Origin: Margaritifera margaritifera
Taxonomy: Eukaryota > Mollusca > Bivalvia > Unionida > Margaritiferidae
Assembly: GCA_029931535.1 (NCBI GenBank)
Contig: JAQPZY010001471.1
Span: 1-64,000, forward strand
Direction: 5' to 3'
DNA: 64,000 nt
The notes below the pieces were generated by a model, which made no database searches, was not told the DNA's origin, and saw only the letters and a program-made list of their open reading frames with translations. Positions 23,631-35,029 of this stretch are shown in pieces (the stretch's first letter is position 1; each line of letters starts with the position of its first letter). The translations under genes and the position numbers were made by a program.

Positions 23631-24073
23631 ATCAATATTTGTGATTTGGAAACACGTTTCTGATGATACTTACATTCGTAGATAGGGAAAGGGTCTTATT
23701 ATTTCTATGAACGGGTCAATAATTACTGGTTCTTTAATTTCGGGATTGACAGCAACCACAACCACGGAAATCAATACAAGAGGTCCAAGTGGGTCTAAGA
23801 TCGCTGATCTGGCTGACATCTACCTAATAACCAAATACAAGAACAGTTGATCAAGGGATCTGCATCAGTAGGTTTCTTACTGTATAAATGTATTCCAATG
23901 CATTCGTTATGAAAACAATTTTTGGAAGGTTTCTCTGGTTTTTGTATCTTCATTTTTATTTGCTGTTAAATCAACATAATTTGTATCATATTGAAAAGCC
24001 TCTAGGCCAGGATGCTTCGTATCCAAGTCGGCCGAATTCTATTGAGTGGGTTTGTTTCGTTTTGTTTGTTTGT

Positions 24074-24107
<34 letters not shown>

Positions 24108-24199
24108 AGTTGTGAAAACGTTCTTCTGTTTTGGGAATGGTGGTTACAAAAGAGGTTACTTTAATCACTTACGGGGATGATCAGTGCCATGCATACATA

Positions 24200-24870
24200 T
24201 TTGATTTTCAAGCTTATGAAAAATACAATGATGGATAGAAATACATTTTGACAGTGAGAGTATTGTTTATTTTCGAAATACTATTGGGCTGAAAAAGTGA
24301 CAACGAAAAAAAAAAATGACATGCACGACGCTTTGGGAAAATCTCTAAATAGAGATGAAAAAGTATAGTTTATGAAATAAAAGATTTTTTTTACAGCAAA
24401 AACGTTGAGGGCTTGTTAGAAATGGAAAACATAGAATGCTATTCAACATACTCAGACAAAAACCATCTGCATTGGTTCGGTTTAACGGATTCCTAAAGAC
24501 CAGAATGTGGTAGTCTTCCACTCAAAATGAAAAAAGAAAATCGCTTGACATTTTACCCAAGTTAATTGAAGTTCAAAACACAAAACAATCTTTGCAAAGG
24601 GCTACATTCATAATTTTACTAAGGAAATATTTAAAATCAGGCAAATAATTTTAGGTGATCCAGTTGTTTGCAAACTGGAAGACCTAAAGGGAGCGAGTAT
24701 AGAAGTCATGTTTTGTGAGCAATGGTTATCTCCATACGACAAACAAGATGACATATACAAAGTTGAAAAGATGTTAAAAGCAAAACGGATGAATGGTAAA
24801 AAGCATATAATCATGGAATAGAAATGATAATATGAATCATTTAACAGTTTGGAACCAGCTAAAAACATTT
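24200..24870 (+). pseudogene. Polinton c-integrase C-terminal half with chromodomain, copy C
   Basis: Reading across frame changes, the plus strand gives a KYILTV start (near 24,235), a KKKNDMHDALGK segment (24,310-24,340) and NVEGLLEMENIECYSTYSDK (24,405-24,465), which precedes the catalytic-Glu region. RFNGFLKTRMW follows (24,478-24,510), then a SLDILPKLIE segment, KLEDLKGASIEVMFCEQ (24,675-24,725) and YKVEKMLKAKRMNGKKH (24,758-24,810), the first strand and helix of a chromodomain. It matches copy B better than A or D. The N-terminal third and the upstream genes are missing. Confidence 0.7.
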
Positions 24871-25318
24871 TGCCATTAAAATAAATAATGTATCAAAGAC
24901 ACACCTGTCCTCCGTAGACGGAGAAAGCACAACACAGAGCTATGTGTATCAAGGAACATGAAAACTCTAAGCTTTTGCGAGATAATGAGCTTTTACAATG
25001 TGACGGATGTGGAGACAACGGTGCAGTTGAAAATCAAGAAATTAAAACATGCCTGATATATCAAACACCAGGGGGAAAATGAAAATACATCGTACACAAT
25101 GTCCTAGCACTTGCCGATGCCATTCAGTTGCCACATACGTATTCACTATCGATTTAAAACCTAGTATTCGAGATTATTTGAGATTTTGTAAGGATTTGTT
25201 TTACAACTGGTATCAAGAAGACGGTCCAGTCATTTACACGTCACCCCCCTCGTTTTTGTCTGTCCAAAACAATACATAAAAACATTAATCACTTCTTTAC
25301 TTTGTAACAGTATTCAAC

Positions 25319-26360
25319 ATGACTTCCTTGCAGTCTCATCCTCCTGCCAAATTGATTTGTGCACTGTATGCCATCAGTCGCGAAAGAAATGCACCGTTTC
25401 CTTTACAGTTGTTAAAAGAAAGTATCAAAGAAGTATTACGATGGTTTGGCTTGACAGCACGTCAGTTACTACAAGAAATTATTCATATTCCTCATCAAAC
25501 AAAATGTTTTTTTAAAAAAAAACGTAAAGTAGCTTTGAAACAACTGCCTCATCCAAGAATTGATATTCAAACCAAGAAACAAATCATCTTGAAACCGCTT
25601 GGAGGTGGATCATGAAGGTGTCATTATTCGTTCGCTGCTACGATGGGATCATAATACCGTAGCAAACAAAACAAAACCTACTAAAAAAATCCAAAAGACT
25701 GACAAAAAAGAATAGAGGTATAGTAAGTTCACCCTCTACATCAACTTCTCCCAACAAGAAGAAAACTTACCTCCTAATCCTAATCTCACAGAGATGTCAA
25801 ACTTACAACAAGAGTTACAATCGTTGACGGATCAAACATATTTGTCAGAAACAGAAGAAAAAAAACCGCAGTAGTACCGATAATTATTGCAAAATCTTCA
25901 ACTGTTTCACCAGAAAGCTTTAGACGAGACGCCTAAACCTACTCTGAGAGATTTCAAGAATGCCAGGAAAAACGAAGAAAAACAAAAAGCAGCAACAGCA
26001 GTAGAAGTTCCCAAGACGATGACAGACACGGCCATAGAAGAAGAGATAGAAACAAGAGAAGTATTTTTTTTTAAAACTCTGCTCAAACACTTTTTCTCCC
26101 AGTGTGGCAGCCTTGTTGACACCTTCCCCTATTCCAAAGCGAGAAGAAATGAAAGCTTGGGTCAAAAAGATGACGTAGACACCCTCTTTAGCAGAAGAAA
26201 ATAAAAGGGGGAAGACAGAAGTAAAACAAATCAAGAAAAAGGTGATAAAAGAACTGATGATTTGTGTGGAAACCGAAACTTTCTTTCCTACTCCTATTGC
26301 TCCTTGGTACGTCAAGGATCACAATCCAAATTACTACAAGAACCTAAGAGGAGTACCGAA
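25319..26360 (+). pseudogene. Upstream genes of Polinton copy D (pX-like and Lys/Glu-rich protein)
   Basis: A 98-codon frame (25,319-25,615) ends in TKKQIILKPLGGGS and lies where copy A has its pX-like gene; the match is weak. From about 25,785 the sequence is clearly collinear with copy A: a LQQELQSLTDQ segment, then KALDETPKPTLRDFKNARKN (25,915-25,975). In another frame a LLTPSPIPKREEMKAWVKKM segment follows (26,110-26,170), then an acidic/basic tail to 26,360. Two or more frameshifts break it. The function of either protein is unknown. Confidence 0.5.
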
Positions 26361-26365
26361 CAGTA

Positions 26366-27420
26366 AGTGACTTATTGAGCAGCAACATGGATGCACTTTT
26401 AGCCAGCATTTACTACAATCCTGCTTGTGCAGCTGACTACAAAGGAATTCAAAACTTGTATCGTGCAGCAAAACCCCAAACTAAAAAGTCTACGTTTGCA
26501 AGATGTACGATAATGGTTACAAGAACAATCGGCGCACACGTAACACAAATCCATTCGACGAAAATTTCAAAGAAGTCATATTACAGTAGCAGGAATCGAT
26601 CAACAGTGCCAAGCCGATTTAGCCAATGTCTGTCGTTTAGCTCGTACAATCGAGGTCACAAATATTTGTTTTGTGTCATTGATATATTTTCAAAATCGGC
26701 TTGGGTAGTTCATTTGACCTCTAAAACAGGTTCAGAGTTAATGCGATCTTTAAAAATCGTCTTGAACCAAAGTGGTCGATATCCGCTGCGATTGCAAACA
26801 GACAAAAGCACCGAATTTCTTAAGCAAGCTTTTCAAAAAGAATTGACAAAAAGACACATTCATTTTTTTACCACTGAAAATCCTGAAACTAAAGCCAGTG
26901 TCATGGAATGTTTTCAAAGAACCTTGAAAGAAGGTGTCTGAAAATAATTTACACATCAGCATACTCTCAAATACATCGACGTGTTACCACGTTTGATCAA
27001 AGTTTAAACACAATCGTACCATCGTAGTATCGGATGTGCTCCAGAAGAAGTGACACTTCAAAACGAAGTGACCGTGTTTGATCGATTGTTTGAAACATCG
27101 AAGACCAGAAAAAAAGAGAGAAGTGTTATACATCGGAGATTGTGTTCGCAATGGAAAAAGCAAAACGCACTTTTGACAAGGACTATTTACCGAATTAGAC
27201 GACAGAATTGTTTTGTGTCACAGGAAAAGCGCGTGGACGTGACCCACTTGTCTATAAATTGGAGGATGTGAACGGAGAATATGGTTATCGATATAGAAAA
27301 AGTATCAATACATCGATATATCGATTAATCTTTTCACCCCATATTTTAAAGAGAACCTCCTACTACTGTGGCAATTGAAAAATACAGTGACCATCGGTAT
27401 TTTGGTATAAAAGTATAAAA
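26366..27420 (+). pseudogene. Polinton c-integrase, copy D
   Basis: The N-terminus reads MDALLASIYYNPA (26,387-26,425), the same start as copy A. A frameshifted stretch follows, with the first Asp in a CQADLANV segment near 26,610-26,635, where the usual Trp of WQADL is Cys. The core is open at 26,650-26,941: FCVIDIFSKSAWVVHLTSKT, LRLQTDKSTEF with the second Asp, and KASVMECFQRTLK with the Glu. After a stop it continues with DVLPRLIK, GCAPEEV and, near 27,135-27,270, the PNW and KLED segments of the integrase C-terminal barrel. No chromodomain was found before the AT microsatellite. This is the best-preserved integrase core in the window, but it has at least four breaks. Confidence 0.8.
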
Positions 27421-27624
27421 AAAATTGTTCGAGTTGTAGTAGATCCATTAAATAATTATGATTTATGATATTCTTATGATATATTACATGGCATTTTTGT
27501 AGTTAACCCCAGTTTACATAAACTTAAGTTATATGCCCCATTTCTAGAAAGTACCTTTTATGAATTTTAAGGGATGACATGGTTCACTAACTTTCCTTTA
27601 TACTGCTGATCTAAGAACCCAGCA

Positions 27625-27628
<4 letters not shown>

Positions 27629-27690
<62 letters not shown>
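27629..27690. repeat. (AT)n microsatellite
   Basis: About 31 AT units. It lies between integrase copy D and the protease fragment and probably marks the spot where the genes between them were lost. Confidence 0.97.
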
Positions 27691-27693
<3 letters not shown>

Positions 27694-27699
27694 CATTTC

Positions 27700-28023
27700 T
27701 TGCTTTGCTCCCATTTGTCCCTGTTCAGCTCTCACTTCTCCCTATCAGTAGGCGTTTACTTTCCTAACGACCACATTGTGGAATATTTTTATTCCTATGG
27801 ATTACCTCCTCTCAAAGACGAGATCATAGACTTTATGAGAAGAAATGCTGTATCCAGTCAATTCAATAATGTGAAATTACAAGGATCAGATTCGAGAGTG
27901 TGTGGACAATACTGTGTGTATTTTCTTCATTATTGCAGTCTTGGGTTCCCATTAGAACATTTACTGACTTGTTTTGGACGTGATTTCTCTAGAAACGATG
28001 CCAAAAATAGAAATGTGGTTTAG
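27700..28023 (+). pseudogene. Adenovirus-type cysteine protease (Polinton PRO), N-terminally truncated
   Basis: The frame carries HIVEYFYSYGLPPLKDEI and then LQGSDSRVCGQYCVYFLHYC. These are the core and catalytic-Cys motif (CGxYC) of the adenain/Ulp1-like protease that matures Polinton and adenovirus virion proteins. The expected length is around 200 residues. Only about 90 matching residues remain, and the part with the catalytic His, which normally precedes the YFDSYG motif, is missing. The frame start at 27,700 is in unrelated sequence next to the AT repeat. The C-terminus looks complete. Confidence 0.75.
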
Positions 28024-28259
28024 TGATCATTATGGATATCTGTTTTCTTTAGTTCAAAAACGTAGTGTCCATCGATTGTAAAATAACGATGTAATAGATC
28101 ATTGAAAGTCAAGTCTTACTTCTCAACTTTGTCAACCTTATAAATACGTTCTTTTTAACAGTGTTTTGTTTGGGTATTTGGCAGTTGTACATGAAGATAA
28201 TGGGACTAGTCCTAATCCTTCCTCTTCATTCTTTGTTGACTTTTGAGTGAGCAGGGCGT

Positions 28260-29170
28260 ATTAAATTTTGTTGATGTTGAAAAAAATGGTGCTGTTTGTT
28301 TGGTTGGTTGGGGGAGGGGGTTGATGTTGTTGTCGTTTCTTTTGACATAGTCTTCTCCTTTCTCCCTGTCGATCTTTGAAATTTTCTACGTACCTGTTTT
28401 CTTTCACGTCCGCGTACCGAATATGAGAAATGTTTTCCTTGTCGTCCGCGTCTCTAGCATATAAAGTCGGTCTTGCCATCCATCGTCGTCTCGAGAAAGA
28501 TGTCAAGTCAAGAATGAGACAGCCGGTGCAAGTCAGGAAGTTGATTGAAGCCATGTGCTTGCTAAACAGAGTGGAGCTCTTCCTGTGCCGGGTGGAATAA
28601 TGGAATGCTATCCGTATCGAAGGCAACTGAAGAGGGTGATGGTAGCCTTTAGAAAGGCAAAACAATTGATCCGAGAAGTGTTGGAGGAAGACAACAGAGA
28701 AGATAAATAGGGTATGGGCGGAAGAGAAGCAGGCGCGGACGCAAGAGAGGAGGGAGAGAAAATTTCCGCGCCTCAGTGAAAGATGGATGAGGGTACAGGA
28801 GAGGATGAGGCAAAGGGAATAATAATAAGAAGAATGACACTAAGAGCAGCAGGAATAACAACCAGAACAACTCATGATCCCTCAAACTGAAGACTGGGAG
28901 ATGGAGGCAGACAAGCACAGTTTTAGGCCCTCTGTCTCCCTCAATTCTTGTGGAGAAAACGAACGGAGAAGTAGATTTGGTGCTTTTGGAGCCCGGCCCG
29001 GGAAGTGTGGACACTAAGATGAGTGTGGCCAAAACTAACGGAAAAGAGATACTACTCGACTCACTCATTTCCAAAATATTGTGTGTTTCATGTCCGTGTA
29101 TATATTGCGAAACTAAAACTTAAATCCCCCATGGATATTTCTGTGCATAGTGTATGTCTTTGTGTGTGTA
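28260..29170. other. Purine-rich stretch, possible unrecognised coding remnants
   Basis: The plus strand is strongly purine-rich from 28,600 to 28,860. Two open pieces look somewhat protein-like: 28,560-28,700 (MECYPYRRQLKRVMVAFRKA) and 28,930-29,105 (ILVE.TNGEVDLVLLEPGPG). I do not recognise either. Their position between the protease piece and the right inverted repeat means they could belong to the same element. The long minus-strand frames here are Leu/Pro-rich shadows of the purine run. Confidence 0.3.
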
Positions 29171-29175
29171 AGCGT

Positions 29176-29918
29176 TGTTACGACTCTAGGTCTTAAAATA
29201 ATGTAACAGAAAGAAAGTGAAACCTACAATGTGAGTAAAATCAAGAAGCAATTAATTTGTAGACAATTAATGTGAAAATTCAAAAGACACTTACAGTAAC
29301 GTGAATTAAAATCCAAATAATCCAATAATCCTAAGTGTCCTAATCACAAGTCCTAAATATAGAATGTTCCGAATGAATTCCACTAGCCTTGATTGTCCTG
29401 ATATGTCAGTAGTCTTGAATGTTCTGATATGCCTAAATGATGTAATCCATAATATCTTTGAATAAATTCACATAAATCCCAAAGTCAAGTATTAATCCAA
29501 TATGAGAATGGGCACTTTTAGTAATTCCAATGAATATTTCAAATAAATAATTCCTCTCTCTCTGAATTTGCTCCGGTTTTCACAGCTGTAACATCTGATT
29601 GCTAAAATAAATTCCTTAATAGACTGATCTTAATAATATAAAGTTTAGTATAGGAATGAAATCTTGTATACCAAACCTGTATAAATATAAGGATAAATCA
29701 CCTGAGAGAATATTCTAGAATATGAGTAACTCTAATGGAAATTTCCGGTGCGTACGTGACTTTTCTCAAAACAAGATATGGAAAATTCCAATCTAATTGT
29801 TAAATGCTATGTAAACAAAACTGACCTTGAACTCAAATGCAGTAAATATGTTATTTACAAAATGACTAAAGTACAACTTACCTCATGGATACATATAATA
29901 AATTCAATGTACATAACA
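29176..29918 (-). repeat. Right member of the ~750-bp inverted repeat pair (TIR or solo LTR)
   Basis: Reverse-complement partner of 15,224-15,993. Its ends are sharp: TGTTA at 29,176-29,180 and TAACA at 29,914-29,918. The flanking bases extend this to a 9-bp inverted match, GCGTTGTTA at 29,172-29,180 against TAACAACGC at 29,914-29,922. The flanks are not direct repeats of each other, so a classical 4-6 bp target-site duplication is not evident. Confidence 0.85.
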
Positions 29919-29935
29919 ACGCGAGCACTCCTACC

Positions 29936-29938
<3 letters not shown>

Positions 29939-29976
<38 letters not shown>
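29939..29976 (+). repeat. (TG)n microsatellite
   Basis: About 19 TG units just outside the right inverted repeat. Open frames through it on both strands are artefacts. Confidence 0.97.
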
Positions 29977-29978
<2 letters not shown>

Positions 29979-30059
29979 CGTGAGCACTCTTACACACTTG
30001 TGTGTAACAGCATATAAATATGTTTATGCATAGTGTGTACATCCTTTTCTCCTTTCGCA

Positions 30060-30645
30060 TCACAAATAGGGTTATCGGGATTATAAGGGTGGTAGGGGTA
30101 TTTTAGTTTTGTTTGTAAGAGAATGGTAGGGAAGTTATAGGGTGATAAGGGTCGAAAGGGAAGTTTTAGTTTTGTTTATAAGGGGTGTCACTTATATTTT
30201 ATTTCCCTTCTTTCACATCATAGCATTTGTGTGATAGTATATATGTGTGTTTGTGTGTATAGTGTGTGTATATTCCGACCCTATTCGTTGGTCAGAAAGT
30301 GTGGGTGTCGGTCATTCAAAAGGCGTGTTGGTTAGTAAGTATGGGTGTTGGTCAGTAGATGACTGGATGTTGGTCAGTCGAAACGGCGTATTAATATTAG
30401 GTGGAGTTTTAACATTATATTCCCCCTTGTACCCATACAGTGACATCATGTTATTCCTATAAACATTTTTAACATTACTATTCCCCTTGTACCCAGAAAT
30501 CATTTTAAAAACCATTCTCATAACCATCATAGGCATATGAACTAATGTTAAATTTCCCTTGTACCCAGAGGGTCATGCTAATGTTACATCAATGGACTAA
30601 TGTTAAATTCCCCTTGTACCCAGAGGGTCATTTTGGTACCCAGAG
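30060..30645 (+). repeat. Two short minisatellite-like regions
   Basis: At 30,066-30,190 a ~70-bp unit (GTAGGGGTATTTTAGTTTTG, TAGGGTGATAAGGG) is present twice. At 30,405-30,645 the block TTCCCCTTGTACCCAGAGGG with AATGTTAAA recurs about four times at 60-75 base intervals. A GGTCAG-rich stretch lies between them. Confidence 0.6.
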
Positions 30646-30649
30646 CGTC

Positions 30650-33580
30650 ACATATAACTAATGACAATACGGAAGAAATAAAGCGAGATAACATTAAAAA
30701 AAATATAAGGCTGATTCAAACTACATCCCAAATATGCTAAAAAATAAAATAATAAAGACTACAAGTTAGTCTATGATAATTTGAACAAAATAAAGGGTAA
30801 TGAAAGTCACATAAATGTTGATGAAATCATGACGGCTTTAAAACTCCTTTCAAAATTCACTTAGAGAAGGTATAGCAGTCGTGCCAAATACACATTCAAT
30901 TACACATATTTTCTTGACAAACTTCTTACCATGAACAATGTAAAGACGTCCATAAAACTGTGCGGTACGAGGAAATAATAAAATATGTATTTGATCTAAA
31001 TAAAACCTTCAATCACAAAGAACTATCCCAAAATTAAGCAGAATCAATTGATATAGGAGGTCTTTTTACAAAACGTGGATGAAATAAAAAAAAAAAACAC
31101 GCTCAGCTGTGTGTAGATCTACAGTTTTGTAAAACACAATTATTTTCGTGAAATTTCATCTAACATCTAATAGTAACTGAAATTATTCTACAGAAATAAA
31201 TGGTATCATCTCTATTTGAGGTGGTGTCACAACAGACTGTAACAATGTGACAGAGACAACTTGCACCAAATTTGCAGTTAGTTGTAAAATATTACAAATA
31301 AAACAGAGAAATAACTGATAGAAGGAAATTTGAAAAATATTGGTACGAATAAGTTAATCAGTAGTAAAATATTATGTTTGCAAAAACATTAGGCAAGTAA
31401 ATATTGATCAACATGGTAGCAGGGATATGTGTCACAATATAATTAAATCGACGGAAAGTGTTAACTAACACTGGCACCAAAAGAATTGACGATGACAAAA
31501 ATTTAGAAATCCGATCGGTTGAGAAAAAAGAGAGAAAAGTAGCAAACAAAAAAATTTTAAGGGTGAAGACGTGCTCACGGAAAACCAGAATACCAATTAT
31601 CAATATTTGAAAGGAGGGGGTGGGAGTATTTAATTATTCGATGAAGCAAAAGCTGTAAAGAATGAGTTTCAATCCAAAATGTAAACTATGAAGAACATAA
31701 CTATGACAGAAAATGGCCTTGTTCTAAAGGGACAAGCACTGCTGCAGGGCCATGGTGTCAAAATCAGTACGTTGCATCTTAGGTGCACGATGAAACAGAA
31801 CACAGGTTATCCACGTTTTTTTTTTTTTTTTTTTTTTTTACAGTAATAAACATTTTGTCCACAACATGAATAGGAGTTTAGAATCTATGGATCAAAAATT
31901 ACAGGTCAATACAAAAAAGTTGAAGAAATCAAATGAGTAACAGAGAAGAAGAATTTAACAGCACCGACTGGCTCAGCTATCAGCAGAGCTGATAACAATC
32001 AGCAAAACTTCGTTTAACCAAAACTTTTGGAAATCATCAAAGAAAGGACTAAAACTGAGTCAAATCGATTTATAAGCAATTCTCCCAGAACACAAATTGA
32101 ACATATACATTCCGTAACATATAACTGTTTGTTCTAAATAATGGATTTGAAATCTTACTTAGTGAATTGTTAAATATTTCTAACAGTAATTGACAAGAGA
32201 TAACATTGCTAAAGGTGAACGAAAAAAGGTCATATCCCTGAATGAGATATAAAAAGGTTGAAAAAATACTAAAATACCTAAAGTCAAAAAAAGAATTTAC
32301 AAAATTAGATAATTATTTTGTCTTTATCAATGCAAATGTTGTAAAAATCGATGATAACTCTCATTGACTCTTTAGCAAAAATGATCTCAGAACAAACCAT
32401 TCAAAGTAATAAAAAAAATTGATTACTCATTCGTTATTTTTTGTCAATCCTTGTACGCTTTTGTCCCCTTTAGCCTTTTCCAAAAAATACGAAAATAAAT
32501 ACTGAATTGTCATTCTCACACTTTTTGAAAAGCATGCAAGAGTAATTAAAATTTCTTTATTTCACTTTGATTCAGAAAGACCATTGTTCAAATTAATTTT
32601 CATCAAATAGATTTTATTGGATAACGATAGAGCGAATGTTAAACTTTCCGATCGAAATTTTATCCTCTTCATTTTGTGCAAATTAATTTCTTTCAATAAA
32701 ATTAGTCAATGCAACCGTAAGTAATATAGTTAAGATGAATTTGCTACTTAACACATTTGCGTAACATCTTTTTATACTTTGTATACCAAGTTTTAGTCTT
32801 TTCTCCACTCTACAAATGTTACAGATGATTTTGAAAAACAATAAATAGAACATTCATATTTTTTTCTGTGAAAGAGGTCTATAAAATTGATTCTGGGCTA
32901 TTAAGATTTTAACTGGTTGTGGTATAGAGAAGTCCATCTAAGTCAGTGCGATTGTTATCCACTGAGTACATTTTTCTTATGAAAATTCGGTTGTAAACAT
33001 AAATTATGAATCAATTCGCTTTTACCGAATGGTTTGTTTTTTAAATTTCACTGTGGTCCAGAAAAGCTCAAAGACCTGTAGTTATTTTTTTTATTTTGAT
33101 TTCTGAGAATGGGCCATTCCCATACTACTAAACTTTCTCAATTGAATTCTTATAATCATATAAACAACTGGGCATCCTGCTTTGTATTGCTTAAATGATT
33201 CCCTGTTCAAATACGAAATAATGTTTTTTGAAAAGTAAAAGTGTAGAATCTCTATAATACGGTTTTAAAAATTACTTAAAAGTTTTACAAAATCGCCAAA
33301 ATATGGAGTAATAATACTTTGAGGAAATATAGACCTGTATAAGAAACTGATTTTTTTTTTAATTATTATTTGTTAGCGGCGGTTAATTTCGAGTTTTAAA
33401 AAAAAATTGTATATCAGGCGATTTCGACAACTTTAAAGATTGAATTAAGACAAAATAATCATGCTCAGATGATATAATCCCAATTGCTAGACCACAAAAT
33501 TATCATTCGATCAAATCTGTTACGCCGGACACCGTGTATATATTTTGTTATTGAAAAACAAATCCAGAATTGAGCAAAAT
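30650..33580. other. AT-rich stretch, nothing recognised
   Basis: No frame longer than about 80 codons and no recognised repeat, apart from an A tract near 31,087-31,099 and a T tract at 31,816-31,839. Confidence 0.5.
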
Positions 33581-33582
33581 AT

Positions 33583-33583
<1 letters not shown>

Positions 33584-33638
<55 letters not shown>
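33584..33638. repeat. (CT)n microsatellite
   Basis: About 27 CT units. Confidence 0.97.
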
Positions 33639-33640
<2 letters not shown>

Positions 33641-34057
33641 CGATAAAGATGATAACGTTTCTTTCTGTTATGCATGTCTATTCCCTTCAATCTTATAAAA
33701 AATATATCGTTAGTTTCATTCTTTAACTGTTGCTATAATTCGTGGCCTGTCATAAATCGTGTAAGTTAGTGAACCGAATACATTTAAATAAATTTCAAAA
33801 AATTAGAAAGGCTGATCGACTAGGTACTACAAGGGTCAAATTTAGCCCAACCACCAAAAGGCTGTAAGTTTTGAATAAAGACTGTTTAGGATGCATTTTG
33901 TTCAGAATAATAAAAACGTTGTTGAATTTAATCAAATTATGTATGCTAGAGGCACCAAAAGTTTACCTACATAAAATGACGTTACTTCTGGTTCCATGAC
34001 GTTATCGTGATTTTAATGACGTAATGCATGCACATTTTAATTTTTCAAGACTTGCTG

Positions 34058-34059
<2 letters not shown>

Positions 34060-34110
<51 letters not shown>
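34060..34110. repeat. (AT)n microsatellite
   Basis: About 25 AT units, followed by ACATACATGC. Confidence 0.97.
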
Positions 34111-34115
<5 letters not shown>

Positions 34116-34416
34116 CATGCAAATCACGGGGACTAAAGAACTTTGACAAAAGACTTCTTCAAATATCAACAAAACATTCATAAGAAAAAATATATATTCA
34201 ACTTAACTGCTTTATTATTTTATTTTTTTTTAATTTTGTACCCCAAATGGATCGCTATATGTTTTCTGTGTATCTTTACAAAACACACTTACTTTAAGAT
34301 GCTGTGAAGTACTACGTGTATATAACATTATCATCACTGGAGGAAAAATCATTTTAATATGCTCCAAAACTTAATTTTTTTAATTGACATTAACCCTATA
34401 GAAAATCATTGAAGTG

Positions 34417-34560
34417 AAAGATACACTGTAAAATAGACATACACTGTGATAAAGACACGCACTGTGATTAAGTCATACACTGTGATATAGACATACACAG
34501 TGATATATACATACACTGTGATAAGACATACACCTTGATAAAGACATACACTGTGTTAAG
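34417..34560 (+). repeat. ~19-bp minisatellite
   Basis: The unit ATACACTGTGATAAAGAC recurs about eight times with small changes. Confidence 0.85.
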
Positions 34561-34755
34561 AAGGAGAAGCAGAAGAATAGAAATTGTCATTTGTCAATTG
34601 CAAACAGAGAAATCGGTTATCCGAATAATGATTCACCTAAGATGTTGTTCATCATGCAAGCGTATCACGATGTTAGCCTAGCACATGCGACTTTATACAG
34701 AACCAATTCACAATTGACTTTGAGAGTTGGCACAATAAAGTGTAGAGTATGTATT

Positions 34756-35006
34756 TGAGTAGAGATACATGTACACTGCACTTGTGATATCCCTTACGTT
34801 TTGTATGCTACTAATATACTAACAATAACCGCAGGAAGTTTCTTTTCATTCCCTATTCATCAAAGATCTCGCACAAAAGCCGACCGTCTTTTGATCTCGG
34901 TGAGTTTGAACAACTGCTTAATCCATCAATTGTTTCAAGTGTGAACATCTGTTTTCATGCCTAATTATACCAGCTGGCCTAACAAAAAGTCAGTCCTGTG
35001 TTTGTT
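34756..35006 (+). repeat. 250-bp block also present at 52,860-53,102
   Basis: GAGTAGAGATACATGTACACTGC through CAGTCCTGTGTTTG is nearly the same in both places, including the long stretch CAACTGCTTAATCCATCAATTGTTT. At 52.8 kb it directly follows a Tigger/pogo transposase fragment, so it is probably internal sequence of that transposon family. Here no transposase frame precedes it. The block ends at the start of the ~145-bp array. Confidence 0.85.
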
Positions 35007-35029
35007 ATTGCTAATCCTCCTGAAAGAAC

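Noticed and set aside
25907..26315. Minus-strand frames of 71 and 131 codons
   Set aside because: They lie opposite the Lys/Glu-rich gene of Polinton copy D, which has a collinear relative in copy A on the expected strand.
28261..29074. Two minus-strand frames of 134 and 141 codons
   Set aside because: They are Leu/Pro- and Arg-rich complements of a purine-rich stretch and show no motif.
15224..29918. A single LTR retrotransposon bounded by the 750-bp repeats
   Set aside because: The repeats are inverted and not direct, and no gag-pol was found between them; only Polinton-type integrases and a protease are present.
29778..30063. Open frames on both strands
   Set aside because: They cross a (TG)n microsatellite and the end of an inverted repeat; Val-Cys and His-Thr runs are typical artefacts.
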